Shown: positions 35,148-46,181, numbered from the stretch's first letter. The stretch: DNA of 64,000 bases from an uncultured Pelagibacteraceae bacterium (GCA_902623075.1 CACNSD010000002.1:91719-155718), one strand, 5' to 3'. Made by a program: numbers and translations. The notes: a model not told the origin generated them from the sequence alone.

Positions 35148-35181
35148 AAATATTTTTTTAATAAACTAAGATAAAAAAAAA

Positions 35182-35781
35182 TTACTGATTGTTAAAAGGA
35201 CTCTCAAGCACACAAGCAACAAGATGAATTCTAGCTTGCTCACCACCATTAAAAAAATTATGATATTTTGTATTATTTGTTATCCAAACATTACCATCTG
35301 CAGGTAAATGTTTGGCAACATTTTCTATAACCATAGAACAACCTTTGTTAGTTATTATTGGTACATGTAATCTACACTCAGGATCTTTATGCCAACTTAA
35401 AGTTGATCTTGGTTCTTTTAATAAAAGCCTTACTCTTCCAAGCTTAAACCTTAAACTCAATGCCTCAAAAACTTCTTTAAAATAGGTTTTTTCAAACTCA
35501 GGGACCAGTTGAGTATATTTGCTTTCATCTATATCAATATCTCGTGCAACCTCTTTTCCAGTATCATCTGCTATAGTCCAATATTTTCCTCTGATATTAT
35601 TGCCTTTTATAGAATTTTCGTCATTAGGAATTTGATTAATTGGTATAGCACCAAAGTGAGTTACACCAGGAGAATTAAATTTTTTTTCCTCTAATATTTT
35701 GGTTAAATCCCTCTTCAACCTCAAAATATCAAATTTTAAATCTGGAACTTTATAAAAATCCTCAAAACTTACATTGCTCAT
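35182..35781 (-). CDS. Aspartyl/asparaginyl beta-hydroxylase-like 2-oxoglutarate/Fe(II) protein
   Basis: The 199-residue cytoplasmic protein has the segment LSWHKDPECRLHVPI, with a candidate iron-binding histidine and the substrate-interacting Arg-Leu-His, then WITNNTKYHNFFNGG with the second His and QARIHLV with an Arg suited to bind 2-oxoglutarate. This is the layout of the Asp/Asn beta-hydroxylase fold. The substrate is unknown. It is immediately downstream of katG (21 bases), so it may be co-regulated by Irr. Confidence 0.8.
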   Translation of the reverse strand: MSNVSFEDFYKVPDLKFDILRLKRDLTKILEEKKFNSPGVTHFGAIPINQIPNDENSIKGNNIRGKYWTIADDTGKEVARDIDIDESKYTQLVPEFEKTYFKEVFEALSLRFKLGRVRLLLKEPRSTLSWHKDPECRLHVPIITNKGCSMVIENVAKHLPADGNVWITNNTKYHNFFNGGEQARIHLVACVLESPFNNQ

Positions 35782-35802
35782 TTTAAATATCTTTTCTGAT
35801 TA

Positions 35803-38040
35803 TTAGTTTAACTTTAAATCAAATCTATCTGCATTCATAACTTTGACCCATGCTGAAATGAAATCTTTCACAAATTTAGCTTTTGAATCTTCGCAGGCAT
35901 AAACTTCTGCCAAAGCTCTTAATTGAGAATTTGAACCAAAAATAAGATCAACTCTCGTTGCTTTCCATTTGTTTTTTCCAGTTTTTCTATCTTTACCAAC
36001 AAATGTTTGTTCAGATTTATCCTCTTCTTTCCAAGTAGTGTTCATATCCAGCAAGTTTACAAAATAATCATTTGTAAGAGCACCAGATTTATTTGTGAAA
36101 ACACCGAGTTCAGAATTATCATAGTTAGTGTCTAAAACACGCATACCGCCTAAAAGTACAGTCATTTCTGGAGCTGTGAGTCCCATTAATTGCGCTTTGT
36201 CCACTAATTTTTCCTCTGCAGAAACTATAGAAATATCCCCATTTAAATAATTTCTGAAACCATCGGCTTGCGGTTCTAATAAATTAAATGAATGAATGTC
36301 AGTCTGATCTTGTCTTGCATCTCCTCTCCCTGGGGAAAATGGAACACTTACTTTATGACCAGCTTTTTTTGCTGCTATCTCGATACCAACATTACCAGCT
36401 AGAACAATTAAATCAGCCATTGATACAGATCTCTTTTTGGTATCAAATTTATTTTTAATATTGCTTAATTTTTTTAATATTTTGTCTAATTTTTTTGGGT
36501 TGTTCACTTTCCAATTTATTTGAGGCTCTAGCATTATTCTTGCACCATTAGCACCACCTCTTTTATCTGAGCCTCTAAAAGTTGAAGCCGAAGCCCAAGC
36601 AGTTGAAACTAAATCTGAAACAGAAATTTTAGATTTTAAAATTTCATTTTTTAAATCTTTTATGTCTTTTGCTTTTAATTTATACTTTGGTTTATCAATT
36701 GGATCTTGCCATATTAATTCTTCTTTAGGAACCTCTCCTCCCAAATAACATGCTCTTGGTCCCATATCTCTATGTGTCAGTTTAAACCATGCTCTAGCAA
36801 AAGCATCGTGAAATTCTTTTGGATTTTCGTGAAAGTGCTTTGTTATAGGTCCATAACTTGGGTCTACTTTCATGGAAATATCAGTTGTTTGCATCATTGG
36901 AGGATGAAACATATTTTTATTATGAGCGTCAGGAACCATTTTAATCTTTTGTCCATTCTTCTTTGGTGTCCATTGATGAGCGCCAGCTGGACTTTTTGTA
37001 AGCTCCCACTCATGACCGTACAAACAATCTAGATATCCCATATCCCATTTAGTTGGATTTTGTGTCCAAGCACCTTCAATGCCACTGCTGATAGTATCAA
37101 CACCTTTTCCTGATTTATAGCCACTATTCCACCCAGTGGACTGATCTTGAATTCTTGATGCCTCTGGATCGGGACCTTTAAAATCCTCAGATGCTGCACC
37201 ATGTGATTTACCAAAAGTATGTCCACCAGCTACTAAAGCTGCTGTTTCATAATCATTCATCGCCATTCTTCCAAAAGTTTCTCTTATGTCATGAGCTGCA
37301 AGTTTTGGATCTGGATTAGCATCAGGACCTTGCGGGTTTACATATATTAAACCCATGTGAGAAGCTCCTAGAGGCTGTTCTAAATCTCTTTTCCCGCTAT
37401 ACCTCTCTACGGCTAGCATTTCTTTCTCGGAACCCCAATAAATATCATCCTCTGGTTCCCAGATATCTGTTCTTCCAGCTCCAAATCCAAATGTTTTAAA
37501 ACCCATTGAGTCTAAAGCTACATTCCCAACTAAAATAAATAAGTCCGCCCAAGATATTTTTTTTCCGTATTTTTTTTTGATTGGCCATAACAAAAGTCTA
37601 GCTTTATCTAAATTTACATTATCTGGCCATGAGTTTAGAGGTGCAAACCTTTGATTTCCAGTTCCAGCCCCACCTCTGCCATCACCAGTTCTGTAGGTTC
37701 CAGCTGCATGCCAAGCTAGTCTTATAAATAACGGACCATAATGACCATAATCTGCAGGCCACCATTCTTGGGAGTTAGTCATTAATTTTTTTAAATCTTT
37801 TTTAAGCGCTTTGAAATTTAGCTTTTTGAATTCTTTCGAGTAATTAAAACTACTATCCATGGGGTTTGTTAAATTTGAATGCTGACTAAGAATTTTTAAA
37901 TTTAAACTATTTGGCCAAAAATCTCTTACAGTCTGACCTCTACCTGCCGAAAATTTTGCTGGAGTACCCGCTCCAGTAAATGGACACTTACTTAATTCAT
38001 TCGACTTAAAAGATTTAGATTTGTAGTTTTCAGTACTCAT
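35803..38040 (-). CDS. katG: Catalase-peroxidase KatG
   Basis: The 745-residue two-domain haem enzyme has the distal site [11 protein letters not shown], the Tyr of the covalent Trp-Tyr-Met adduct in LIYVNPQGP, Met in RMAMNDYET and the proximal His in [10 protein letters not shown]. The C-terminal half is the degenerate duplicated domain. It removes hydrogen peroxide. The ATG is preceded by AGGAG 4 bases upstream. It lies directly downstream of irr with a strong Irr-box-like site 36 bases before the start codon. Length and motifs are normal. Confidence 0.97.
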   Translation of the reverse strand: MSTENYKSKSFKSNELSKCPFTGAGTPAKFSAGRGQTVRDFWPNSLNLKILSQHSNLTNPMDSSFNYSKEFKKLNFKALKKDLKKLMTNSQEWWPADYGHYGPLFIRLAWHAAGTYRTGDGRGGAGTGNQRFAPLNSWPDNVNLDKARLLLWPIKKKYGKKISWADLFILVGNVALDSMGFKTFGFGAGRTDIWEPEDDIYWGSEKEMLAVERYSGKRDLEQPLGASHMGLIYVNPQGPDANPDPKLAAHDIRETFGRMAMNDYETAALVAGGHTFGKSHGAASEDFKGPDPEASRIQDQSTGWNSGYKSGKGVDTISSGIEGAWTQNPTKWDMGYLDCLYGHEWELTKSPAGAHQWTPKKNGQKIKMVPDAHNKNMFHPPMMQTTDISMKVDPSYGPITKHFHENPKEFHDAFARAWFKLTHRDMGPRACYLGGEVPKEELIWQDPIDKPKYKLKAKDIKDLKNEILKSKISVSDLVSTAWASASTFRGSDKRGGANGARIMLEPQINWKVNNPKKLDKILKKLSNIKNKFDTKKRSVSMADLIVLAGNVGIEIAAKKAGHKVSVPFSPGRGDARQDQTDIHSFNLLEPQADGFRNYLNGDISIVSAEEKLVDKAQLMGLTAPEMTVLLGGMRVLDTNYDNSELGVFTNKSGALTNDYFVNLLDMNTTWKEEDKSEQTFVGKDRKTGKNKWKATRVDLIFGSNSQLRALAEVYACEDSKAKFVKDFISAWVKVMNADRFDLKLN

Positions 38041-38075
38041 TTTTCTCCTTTTAAATAATTATTCTAGACATCTAG

Positions 38076-38092
38076 TTTATAATAATTCTAAA
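38076..38092. promoter_or_regulatory. Irr-box (ICE)-like site upstream of katG
   Basis: TTTATAATAATTCTAAA differs from the Irr/ICE pattern TTTAGAA-N3-TTCTAAA at one position. It starts 36 bases upstream of the katG ATG. A similar site precedes irr itself. Confidence 0.65.
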
Positions 38093-38108
38093 AAAGAATG
38101 TCAAATAG

Positions 38109-38125
38109 ATTAGAATGATTTTAAT
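38109..38125. promoter_or_regulatory. Second, weaker Irr-box-like site
   Basis: ATTAGAATGATTTTAAT matches the ICE pattern with three mismatches and lies between the irr stop and katG, 17 bases from the better site. Tandem sites may serve katG. Confidence 0.4.
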
Positions 38126-38134
38126 GTAAATTTG

Positions 38135-38545
38135 TTAATCTTCTAATTTTACAAGAACTTCAACAGATTTTATTTTTTTTCCAGGAATTGATTTTTGTAT
38201 ATTGATTGGTCCAATGTCTTTATTATCAAGATCAATTAACTTCTCAGCTTTTAAATCATAAAAATGATGATGATTAGTTGTATTTGTGTCAAAATATGTT
38301 TGGCTAGAATTAATTGGTATTTGTTTTAAATAACCTTTTTTTTCAAAAGCATGAACAGTGTTATAAACTGTAGCAACTGATATTTTTTTATCAGTTTGTA
38401 AATGTATTTTTTTTGTAAGATCGTTAACTGTAAAATGAAAAGTTTTGTCTGTTTCAAACAAAACTTCACATATTTTTATTCTCTGTTTTGTAGGTCTTAG
38501 ACCAGAATCTCTTAATTTTTTAATATATTTGTCTAAAATTGACAT
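38135..38545 (-). CDS. irr: Fur-family regulator, Irr type
   Basis: The 136-residue Fur-fold protein has a winged-helix part with [16 protein letters not shown] and SVATVYNTV, and the dimer domain with [17 protein letters not shown], where the HHH run is the haem/metal-sensing motif of Irr. C-terminal sequence VEVLVKLED also fits Irr. Irr represses or activates iron and haem genes and often controls katG in Alphaproteobacteria. The neighbouring fabA-fabB-fabI run, divergent, matches the irr-fab association known in rhizobia. A PerR role is the alternative. Confidence 0.85.
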   Translation of the reverse strand: MSILDKYIKKLRDSGLRPTKQRIKICEVLFETDKTFHFTVNDLTKKIHLQTDKKISVATVYNTVHAFEKKGYLKQIPINSSQTYFDTNTTNHHHFYDLKAEKLIDLDNKDIGPINIQKSIPGKKIKSVEVLVKLED

Positions 38546-38549
38546 GTTA

Positions 38550-38566
38550 ATTATAATTATTCTAAA
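38550..38566. promoter_or_regulatory. Irr-box-like site upstream of irr
   Basis: ATTATAATTATTCTAAA matches the ICE pattern with two mismatches and lies 4 bases upstream of the irr start codon. It shares 15 of 16 bases with the katG site (TTATAATWATTCTAAA). It suggests autoregulation and may also touch the divergent fabA promoter. Confidence 0.55.
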
Positions 38567-38618
38567 CTATTTCTATATTATAATTGCTTTAAATCAAGTA
38601 TTAAGGGAACTCGAATTT

Positions 38619-39119
38619 ATGAAAAAAAACTCATATTCCTACGAAGAACTTATAACATGCGGAAATGGTGAACTATTTGGACCTGGAAATGCAAAATTAC
38701 CTCTTCCTCCAATGCTCATGTTTGATAGAATAACAGAAATCTATGAAAATAAAGGTACATTTAATAAAGGCTCATTAAAAGCTGAATTAGATATTAAAGA
38801 TGATCTATGGTTTTTCGATTGTCATTTTAAAAAAGATCCAGTTATGCCAGGATGTTTGGGTTTAGATGCTATGTGGCAACTGGTAGGATTTTTTCTAGGT
38901 TGGCTTGGTAATCCAGGAAAAGGAAGGGCTTTAGGAGTTGGTACTGTAAAATTTACAGGTGAAGTTTTACAGAATGTAAAAAATGTAAGATATGAAATAG
39001 ATATGAAAAAAATTATGTCGCCTGGAGGAACTACAGTTGGTCTTGCAAATGGTATTGTTCTTGCAGATAACAAAAAAATATATTCAGCAGAAAGTTTAAA
39101 AGTAGGATTATTTAAATAA
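38619..39119 (+). CDS. fabA: 3-hydroxydecanoyl-ACP dehydratase/isomerase
   Basis: The conserved start is the ATG at 38619, giving 166 residues; a longer open frame upstream overlaps irr and is not homologous. It has [21 protein letters not shown], with the catalytic His and Asp, and [15 protein letters not shown]. It makes the cis double bond for unsaturated fatty acids. AAGGGAA, 12 bases before the ATG, may be the RBS. Its TAA overlaps the fabB ATG. Confidence 0.96.
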   Translation: MKKNSYSYEELITCGNGELFGPGNAKLPLPPMLMFDRITEIYENKGTFNKGSLKAELDIKDDLWFFDCHFKKDPVMPGCLGLDAMWQLVGFFLGWLGNPGKGRALGVGTVKFTGEVLQNVKNVRYEIDMKKIMSPGGTTVGLANGIVLADNKKIYSAESLKVGLFK

Positions 39120-40330
39120 TGAAAAGAGTAGTTATTACAGGTTTAGGAGTTGTGTCTTGTTTGGGAAATAATCAAGAAGAAGTTCATCAATCTTTACTAA
39201 ATTCAAAATCAGGAATTTCTTTTGCTGAAGAGTATAAAGAACATAATTTAAAAAGTCATGTGCATGGTAAACCAAATATAAAACTTGAGGATCATATCGA
39301 TAGAAAAACAATTAGATTTATGGGTTCAGGCTCAGCTTATAATTATATAGCTATGAAAGAAGCTATTGAAGATTCTGGGTTAGAAGAAAAGGATGTAAGT
39401 AATTTTAAAACTGGAATTGTTATGGGTTCTGGTGGACCATCAATTGAAAACGTAATTTTAGCAGCAGATAAAACACGAGCAAAAACACCAAAACTCATGG
39501 GGCCTTTTATTGTTCCAAGAACAATGGCTAGTACTGCTTCAGCAACTCTTGCTGTACCATTTAAAATAAAAGGGACTAATTACACAATGAGTTCAGCATG
39601 TGCAACTAGTGGTCACTGTATTGGAAATTCAATGGAACTAATTCAAATGGGTAAACAAGATGTTGTTTTTGCTGGTGGTAGTGAAGAAATTCATTGGGCA
39701 ATGACAGCGATGTTTGATGCAATGACAGCACTATCTTCAAAATATAACGACAAACCTGAAACAGCTTCAAGAGCTTATGATAAAACTAGAGATGGATTTG
39801 TAATTGCCGGAGGAGCGGGTGTATTAGTCCTTGAGGAATACGAACATGCTAAGGCAAGAGGTGCTAAAATATACGCAGAATTGACTGGTTATGGAGCGAC
39901 TTCAGATGGATACGATATGGTAGCGCCATCGGGCGAAGGTGCCGTTAGATGTATGAAAATGGCAATGGCAACTGCTAAAAATAAAATTGATTACATTAAT
40001 ACTCACGGAACATCTACTCCAGTTGGAGATATAACTGAACTTAATGCTATTAAAGAAACATTTGGAGAGGAAATCCCAAAAATAAGTTCAACAAAATCTT
40101 TATCAGGTCATCCTTTAGGAGCAGCTTCAGTACATGAAGCCATCTATTGTTTAATAATGATGAAAAATAGTTTTATAACAGGATCAGCAAATATTACAGA
40201 TATGGATGATGATGCTAAAAAGTTTCCTATAGTTTCTAAAACTAAAACAGGAGCAACTTTAAATACTGTAATGTCAAATAGCTTTGGTTTTGGTGGAACT
40301 AATGCTGCTTTAATTTTTGAAAAGGTCTAA
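39119..40330 (+). CDS. fabB: Beta-ketoacyl-ACP synthase I
   Basis: The 403-residue condensing enzyme has the nucleophile cysteine in [13 protein letters not shown], and the His-containing motifs [10 protein letters not shown] and [11 protein letters not shown]. It elongates the FabA product and is needed for unsaturated fatty acids. It overlaps fabA (TAATG) and is followed 3 bases later by fabI. Confidence 0.96.
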   Translation: MKRVVITGLGVVSCLGNNQEEVHQSLLNSKSGISFAEEYKEHNLKSHVHGKPNIKLEDHIDRKTIRFMGSGSAYNYIAMKEAIEDSGLEEKDVSNFKTGIVMGSGGPSIENVILAADKTRAKTPKLMGPFIVPRTMASTASATLAVPFKIKGTNYTMSSACATSGHCIGNSMELIQMGKQDVVFAGGSEEIHWAMTAMFDAMTALSSKYNDKPETASRAYDKTRDGFVIAGGAGVLVLEEYEHAKARGAKIYAELTGYGATSDGYDMVAPSGEGAVRCMKMAMATAKNKIDYINTHGTSTPVGDITELNAIKETFGEEIPKISSTKSLSGHPLGAASVHEAIYCLIMMKNSFITGSANITDMDDDAKKFPIVSKTKTGATLNTVMSNSFGFGGTNAALIFEKV

Positions 40331-40333
40331 TTT

Positions 40334-41119
40334 ATGAGTTTAATGAAAGGTAAAAAAGGATTGATCATGGGTGTTGCAAATGAAAGATCTATTGCCTGGG
40401 GTATATCTCAAAAACTTGCGGAGGCTGGAGCTGAACTAGCATTTACATATTTGGGTGACGCTCTTAAAAAAAGAGTAATCCCTCTAGCAGAAAAATTAAA
40501 TTCAAAAGTTACATTTAGTTGTGATGTTGAAAAAAAAGAAGAAGTAGTAAAATTATTTGAGGATATCAAATCTCAATGGGGTGAAATTGATTTTGTAGTT
40601 CATGCAATTGCGTTCTCAGATAAATCAGAATTATCAGGTGAATATTTAGATACAACTAGAGAAAATTTTTTACGAAGTATGTTAATTTCATGTTTTTCAT
40701 TTACCGAAGTTGCAAAAGAAGCTTCTAAAACTATGAAAGAAGGTGGGAGTCTAATCACTTTAAGTTATGAAGCAAACAAAGCTATTCCAAATTACAATGT
40801 AATGGGTGTATGTAAGGCAGCTTTAGAGTCTAGTGTTAAATATCTAGCAAGAGATTTGGGAGCAAAAGGCATGAGGGTAAATGCTATAAGTGCAGGACCT
40901 ATTAAAACATTAGCGGCTTCTGCTATTGGAGATGCAAAATTTCTATATAAATGGAATGAAGACCATTCTTTACTTAAAAGAAACGTAGATATTCATGATG
41001 TTGGAAATTCAGCATTATATCTGCTAAGTGAACTTGCGAACGGTGTCACTGGTGAAATTCACTATGTAGATGCTGGATATAACAAGGTCGGGATGCCAGA
41101 TCCTAAAAATATTACCTAA
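40334..41119 (+). CDS. fabI: Enoyl-ACP reductase FabI
   Basis: The 261-residue short-chain-dehydrogenase-like protein has the nucleotide-binding GVANERSIAWGI and the catalytic Tyr-x6-Lys motif in YNVMGVCKAALES. It performs the final reduction of each elongation cycle. It is the last gene of fabA-fabB-fabI and is followed by a hairpin terminator at 41143-41167. Confidence 0.96.
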   Translation: MSLMKGKKGLIMGVANERSIAWGISQKLAEAGAELAFTYLGDALKKRVIPLAEKLNSKVTFSCDVEKKEEVVKLFEDIKSQWGEIDFVVHAIAFSDKSELSGEYLDTTRENFLRSMLISCFSFTEVAKEASKTMKEGGSLITLSYEANKAIPNYNVMGVCKAALESSVKYLARDLGAKGMRVNAISAGPIKTLAASAIGDAKFLYKWNEDHSLLKRNVDIHDVGNSALYLLSELANGVTGEIHYVDAGYNKVGMPDPKNIT

Positions 41120-41142
41120 ATATAGTTAAATTTAGTTAAAAG

Positions 41143-41167
41143 CCCCCAGAATTTTCATTCCAGGGGG
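41143..41167. terminator. Hairpin terminator between convergent fabI and pnp
   Basis: CCCCC (41143-41147) pairs with GGGGG (41163-41167), and an inner GAAT/ATTC stem closes a 4-base loop, separated by a small internal loop. On the minus strand it ends with CTTTT, on the plus strand with TTTAGAATTT, so it can serve both convergent genes. Confidence 0.7.
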
Positions 41168-41189
41168 TTTAGAATTTAAATTTAGTCTA

Positions 41190-43262
41190 TTACTCTACAG
41201 CTTGTTTCATAGAAAGTTTAACTTTACCTCTATCGAAACCAATTACTTTAACTTTTACTTCGTCACCTTCTTTAACAACATCAGTTACTTTAGCAACTCT
41301 CTTATCTGCAAGTTCTGAAATATGGACCAATCCATCTTGTTTTCCTAAGAAATTTACAAATGCACCAAATTCCATAATCTTCATCACTTTGCCTGAATAA
41401 ATTTTGTTTAATTCAGCTTTGGCGGTAATGTCTTTAATCATTTGCATCGCAATGTTTCTAGACTCTTCATCTGGAGCAGCAACTGTTACTACACCTTCAT
41501 CATTTACATCTACTTTTGCACCTGATTTTTCAACTATCTCTCTAATCGTTGCACCACCTTTTCCAATTACTGCAGCAATATCTTTTTTATCTACATTAAC
41601 TTGTTCCATTTTTGGAGTGTGCTTTCCAACATCAGATCTTGAAGCTGGCAAGGCTTTGTTCATTTCCCCTAAGATGTGAACTCTTCCTTCTTTAGCTTGA
41701 CTTAATGCCTGCTCCATAATTTCAAATGTAATACCTGTAATTTTAATATCCATTTGAAGAGAAGTAATTCCATCTTTAGTTCCAGCAACTTTAAAATCCA
41801 TGTCACCTAGGTGATCTTCATCACCTAAAATATCTGATAGAACACTAAAATCGTCACCTTCTTTAATTAATCCCATTGCAATACCTGCAACTGGCTCTTT
41901 AATCGGTACCCCCGCATCCATTAATGCTAAAGAAGTTCCGCAAACAGTAGCCATTGAAGAAGAACCATTAGACTCTGTAATCTCTGAAACTACTCTAAAA
42001 GTATATGGAAATGCCTCTTTTGTGGGTAATGAAGAGTTAATTGCTCTCCAAGCTAATTTACCATGACCAATTTCTCTTCTACCTGTTCCAATTCTTCCAG
42101 TTTCTCCAACTGAAAAAGGAGGAAAATTATAGTGAAGCATAAATCTTTCTCTTTGAAGGCCATCCAAACTTTCAATTCTTTGCTCGTCATCAGATGTTCC
42201 TAAAGTTGCTACCACAATTGCTTGGGTTTCTCCTCTAGTAAATAAGGCTGAACCATGCGCTCTTGGTAAAACACCCACTTCACATTCAATAGGTCTTACA
42301 TCTGATAAACCTCTACCATCAATTCTATTTTTATTTTTTAGAATGTCTGTTCTAACAATTGATTTTTCAAGATTTTTTAACTGACTGTTAACATCAAGAT
42401 CTGTGTAGTTTTCATCTTCCTCATAAAGCTTTTTAGCTTTATCAGTAATCTCTGAAATCTGATTTGATCTATCTTGTTTATCTCTTATTGCAAAAGCTTT
42501 CTTAAGATCTTCCGTAAAAGTTTCCTCAAGTTTTTTCTTAACTTCAGATAAATCTTTTTTCTCAAATATCCACTCAGGTTTTCTACATTCTTTTGCAAGT
42601 TCCTCTATCATCTCAATTACTGGAACAAAACCCTCATGACCAAACTTAACTGCGTTTAACATTTCTTCTTCTGTTAAACCACTTGCTTCAGACTCAACCA
42701 TAAGCACAGCATCTTTTGTACCTGCTACTACTAAATCTAATTTTGATTTTTCTAATTCTGCTTTAGATGGGTTTAAAACATATTTTCCATCTACAAAGCC
42801 AACTCTTGAAGCACCTACAGGACCCATAAATGGCATTCCTGATATAGCTAAAGCGGCTGAAGATGCAGTGATTGATAAAATATCTGGTTCATTTTCTTTA
42901 TCATATGAAATTACTGTTGGTAATAACTGTACTTCATTTTTAAATTCATCTGGGAACAAAGGTCTGATTGGTCTATCAATTAATCTAGAGATTAATGTTT
43001 CACTCTCAGTTGGTCTTGCTTCTCTTTTAAAATATCCACCTGGAATTTTTCCAGCTGCATAATATTTTTCTTGGTAATTTACAGATAATGGAAAGTAATC
43101 CATATCAGGATTTACTTTTTTTGCTCCTACTACTGTTGCTAGTACAACTGTCTCTCCACATGTTGCGATTATTGCTCCGTCTGCCTGTCTTGCTACTTTG
43201 CCTGTCTCTAAACTTATCTTCTTTCCTGCTACTTCAATTTCCTTCTTGTATACTTTAAACAT
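41190..43262 (-). CDS. pnp: Polyribonucleotide nucleotidyltransferase
   Basis: The 690-residue enzyme has two RNase PH domains (the second with [11 protein letters not shown]), a KH domain with [12 protein letters not shown], and an S1 domain with [10 protein letters not shown] near the C-terminus. It is a phosphorolytic 3'-to-5' exoribonuclease. It is downstream of rpsO in the usual order; the 57-base gap before its ATG contains a purine-rich repeat. Confidence 0.97.
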   Translation of the reverse strand: MFKVYKKEIEVAGKKISLETGKVARQADGAIIATCGETVVLATVVGAKKVNPDMDYFPLSVNYQEKYYAAGKIPGGYFKREARPTESETLISRLIDRPIRPLFPDEFKNEVQLLPTVISYDKENEPDILSITASSAALAISGMPFMGPVGASRVGFVDGKYVLNPSKAELEKSKLDLVVAGTKDAVLMVESEASGLTEEEMLNAVKFGHEGFVPVIEMIEELAKECRKPEWIFEKKDLSEVKKKLEETFTEDLKKAFAIRDKQDRSNQISEITDKAKKLYEEDENYTDLDVNSQLKNLEKSIVRTDILKNKNRIDGRGLSDVRPIECEVGVLPRAHGSALFTRGETQAIVVATLGTSDDEQRIESLDGLQRERFMLHYNFPPFSVGETGRIGTGRREIGHGKLAWRAINSSLPTKEAFPYTFRVVSEITESNGSSSMATVCGTSLALMDAGVPIKEPVAGIAMGLIKEGDDFSVLSDILGDEDHLGDMDFKVAGTKDGITSLQMDIKITGITFEIMEQALSQAKEGRVHILGEMNKALPASRSDVGKHTPKMEQVNVDKKDIAAVIGKGGATIREIVEKSGAKVDVNDEGVVTVAAPDEESRNIAMQMIKDITAKAELNKIYSGKVMKIMEFGAFVNFLGKQDGLVHISELADKRVAKVTDVVKEGDEVKVKVIGFDRGKVKLSMKQAVE

Positions 43263-43272
43263 TTCATTTCCA

Positions 43273-43294
43273 TTTCGTTTCGTTCGTTTCGTTC
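43273..43294 (-). repeat. Short GAAAC/GAAC repeat in the pnp leader
   Basis: On the minus strand the leader of pnp reads GAAC-GAAA-C-GAAC-GAAA-C-GAAA. It begins 11 bases before the pnp ATG. It is a purine-rich low-complexity stretch and may act in pnp translation or be a neutral microsatellite. The rpsO-pnp leader is a control site in other bacteria. Confidence 0.5.
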
Positions 43295-43319
43295 TTTTCC
43301 GTTCTATCTATCTTGATTT

Positions 43320-43568
43320 CTATTTTCTTAAATTCAATTTCGACAGTACATTTTTGTAAGAATCCATTTTATTTTTCTTTAGGTATTCTAACAATTTCTT
43401 TCTTCTATTTACCGCTCTCAACAATCCAACAGATGAATGTTTATCCTTTTTGAATTGCTTAATATGTTTAGAGAGAGTTTCAATTTTCTCAGTTAGCAAA
43501 GCGATCTGTATCTCTGAAGATCCAGTATCTTTATCATGCATTGCTAATTCTTGTGCCTTTTTATTCAT
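43320..43568 (-). CDS. rpsO: 30S ribosomal protein S15
   Basis: The 82-residue protein contains HDKDTGSSEIQIALLTEKI and HSSVGLLRAVNRRKKLL, the S15 signatures, and is slightly shorter than the usual 89. It binds 16S rRNA. It is placed before pnp as in most bacteria, and follows rbfA by 12 bases. In other Alphaproteobacteria truB lies between rbfA and rpsO; it is absent here. Confidence 0.97.
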   Translation of the reverse strand: MNKKAQELAMHDKDTGSSEIQIALLTEKIETLSKHIKQFKKDKHSSVGLLRAVNRRKKLLEYLKKNKMDSYKNVLSKLNLRK

Positions 43569-43580
43569 GCCTCTTTCTTC

Positions 43581-43949
43581 CTATTTATTTGTTTGTTTTA
43601 TTAAGTTTTCTATTTTTTCCGCATACTCAAAAGACTCGTCTTTTCTAAAAAGTAATTTTGGTAAAAATTTCATAACCACTTTTTGTGATAAAATTTTTCT
43701 GATTAAAAATGAATACTCCTTTAGTACATTAATTATTTCCTCCGCATCTTTTCCACCCAATGGAAGAACATATGCTTTAGCAATTTTTAAATCTGGACTC
43801 ATTCTTACCTCAGTAACCGTTATAGTGTTTGTTTCTAAATTCGGCAACTTAGCTTCATTTCTTATAAAAATCATACTTAAAGACTGTTTAATCATTTCTC
43901 CTACTCTTAGCTGCCTTTGTGATATTGATTTTCCTATTCTATCTGCCAT
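43581..43949 (-). CDS. rbfA: Ribosome-binding factor A
   Basis: The 122-residue product begins with RQLRVGEMIKQSLSMIF and contains VTEVRMSPDLKIAKAYVLPL, the core of RbfA (KH-like fold). It aids 16S rRNA 5' maturation and cold adaptation. Its start overlaps the infB stop by one base. Confidence 0.93.
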   Translation of the reverse strand: MADRIGKSISQRQLRVGEMIKQSLSMIFIRNEAKLPNLETNTITVTEVRMSPDLKIAKAYVLPLGGKDAEEIINVLKEYSFLIRKILSQKVVMKFLPKLLFRKDESFEYAEKIENLIKQTNK

Positions 43950-46171
43950 TATATTGACCTCTCAGTAGATGTAACACTAAATGCCTCTATTGTGTCATTT
44001 TTTTGAAAGTCCACATAATCTTTAACAGTTATTCCACACTCCTGACCATCACTAACTTGTTTTACTTGGTTTTTTTCTCTAAATATTGTCGATACTTTAC
44101 CAGTATATATAATTACACCATCTCTAATAATTCTAACATCTGATGTGCTATTAATTTCACCATCGGTTACTTTTGAGCCAGCAACTTTTCCTGCTCCAGA
44201 AACTTTAAATATTTCTAAAATTTGGGCTGTACCGACAACTTTTTCTTGGACATCTGGTGTTAACAAACCTGACATTCGTTGTTTAATATAATCTAAGACT
44301 TCATAAATTATATTAAAAGAAGAAATTTTAATTTTCTCATTTTCAGCAAGTTTTTTGGCCTCTTTGCTTGGTTTAATATTAAAAGCTATCATCACTGCAT
44401 TAGAGGCTTTAGCCAACATAACATCAGTTTCAGTAACCATTCCTATATCTGCTAAAATTATTTTTGGTTTAACCTCATCATGTTTAATTTGACTAATTGC
44501 ACTTTTAATTGCTTCAGACGATCCATGCACATCTGATTTGATTATTAAATTTAATTCCTCAGCAGATTTATCTGAAAAAGCAGAGTCTTGTGTTGCAAAT
44601 GTTAATGGATTTTTGCCATCTTGACTTTCTTGAGCTCGATTTTCGCTAAGTGTTTTAGCCTCTTTTTCTGTATTAAGAACAATAAAATCGTCTCCAGCTT
44701 TAGCTGCACCATTAATACCTAAAATCTCAACTGGAGTAGATGGAAGAGCTTCGTTGATATTGTGACCTTTATCATTTATAATTGCCCTAACTTTACCCCA
44801 TCTTAAACCACTCACAAAAAAATCTCCTTTTTTAAGTGTTCCAGTTGTCACAATTATATTTGCAACAGGACCTCTCCCAACATCAATTTTAGACTCCAAA
44901 ACTATTCCTGTAGCTTTGGATTCATAATCTGTTTTAAGATCTAATATCTCTGCTTGAAGTATTATAGACTCTATTAATTTATCTAGATTCTGTCTCGTTT
45001 TAGTTGAAATCTCTACCATTAAGGTATCTCCAGATAAATCTTCTGCAATTAACTCATGCTCTAGTAATTGATTTTTAATCTTACTGGGATCTGCTTCTGG
45101 TAAATCACATTTATTTATTGCAACAACTATTGGAACATTTGCTGCTTTTGCGTGTTTAATTGACTCAATTGTTTGAGGTTTAACCCCATCATCAGCAGCA
45201 ACAACTAATACAACTAGATCAGTTAATTTTGATCCTCTTGCTCTCATCTCAGTAAATGCGGCATGACCTGGTGTATCAATAAAAGTTAATTTATTTTCTT
45301 GGCTCTCAATTTGATAAGCTCCAATATGTTGAGTTATTCCACCAAATTCTCCAGAAACTACATTGGCACTTCTAAGAACATCTAGCACAGATGTTTTGCC
45401 ATGATCAACATGACCCATAACAGTGACAATAGGTGGTCTATTCTTTAAATTTTCAGTTCTTGAAGCTTTTATTTTTTTAATTATTTCTTCAGCTTTTTCC
45501 TCTCTAATGGGATTATGACCAAATTCTTTAACTAAATATTCTGCAGTATCTGCTGCTAGTGTTTGGTTAATAGTAACTGTTACGCCCATACCAAATAAAT
45601 GCTTAATTACATTACTCGATTGTTCAGCCATTCTGTTGGCTAGCTCTCTCACCGTTATTGCTTCAGGAATATTAATATTTCTTTTAATTGGTTTTAAATC
45701 CTCTTGCGAATTGTCTTTTGTAGCATTTTTAATTTCTTTTTGTCTTGCTCTCTTAACTGATGCTAAACTTCTTTGTTTTGCATCAATCTCATCACTTAAT
45801 GCTCTTGATACAGTTAATTTTAACTCTCTTTTCTTTGTCCCTGCTTTTAAGGTTTTTCGATCTTTGCCCTCACTATCTGCTTTAAGTCTTTTAGTAGCTC
45901 TCTGCTCAGCTAATTTTCTTTTTTCAAAATCATTTGTTACAGAGGGTGATTTGAGATTATTAAATGAAGGCTTTGTTGAGATTCCTCTATTAAGTGCTGA
46001 AGTTGGTCTTGTTTTGTTTGTTGTAGGTCTAAGCGATCCACCTCTACTAGAAAACTTTCCAGTTTGTTTCTCAATAACTACAGAATTTTTCCCTTTTGTT
46101 TTGGCAATCTCAATATTCTTGAATGATTTTTTGGCAGAGCCTGAAATTGTTAATTTTGTTTTTTTCTCCAT
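43949..46171 (-). CDS. infB: Translation initiation factor IF-2
   Basis: The 740-residue GTPase carries a variable Lys/Arg-rich N-terminus, the IF2_N domain with ITVRELANRMAEQSSNVIKHL, and the G domain with GHVDHGKT, DTPGHAAF and NKCDLPEAD, then C-terminal domains ending in the initiator-tRNA-binding region. It is shorter than the 890-residue E. coli protein because of a reduced N-terminus. It follows nusA by 10 bases. Confidence 0.97.
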   Translation of the reverse strand: MEKKTKLTISGSAKKSFKNIEIAKTKGKNSVVIEKQTGKFSSRGGSLRPTTNKTRPTSALNRGISTKPSFNNLKSPSVTNDFEKRKLAEQRATKRLKADSEGKDRKTLKAGTKKRELKLTVSRALSDEIDAKQRSLASVKRARQKEIKNATKDNSQEDLKPIKRNINIPEAITVRELANRMAEQSSNVIKHLFGMGVTVTINQTLAADTAEYLVKEFGHNPIREEKAEEIIKKIKASRTENLKNRPPIVTVMGHVDHGKTSVLDVLRSANVVSGEFGGITQHIGAYQIESQENKLTFIDTPGHAAFTEMRARGSKLTDLVVLVVAADDGVKPQTIESIKHAKAANVPIVVAINKCDLPEADPSKIKNQLLEHELIAEDLSGDTLMVEISTKTRQNLDKLIESIILQAEILDLKTDYESKATGIVLESKIDVGRGPVANIIVTTGTLKKGDFFVSGLRWGKVRAIINDKGHNINEALPSTPVEILGINGAAKAGDDFIVLNTEKEAKTLSENRAQESQDGKNPLTFATQDSAFSDKSAEELNLIIKSDVHGSSEAIKSAISQIKHDEVKPKIILADIGMVTETDVMLAKASNAVMIAFNIKPSKEAKKLAENEKIKISSFNIIYEVLDYIKQRMSGLLTPDVQEKVVGTAQILEIFKVSGAGKVAGSKVTDGEINSTSDVRIIRDGVIIYTGKVSTIFREKNQVKQVSDGQECGITVKDYVDFQKNDTIEAFSVTSTERSI

Positions 46172-46181
46172 ACCTCATTAC

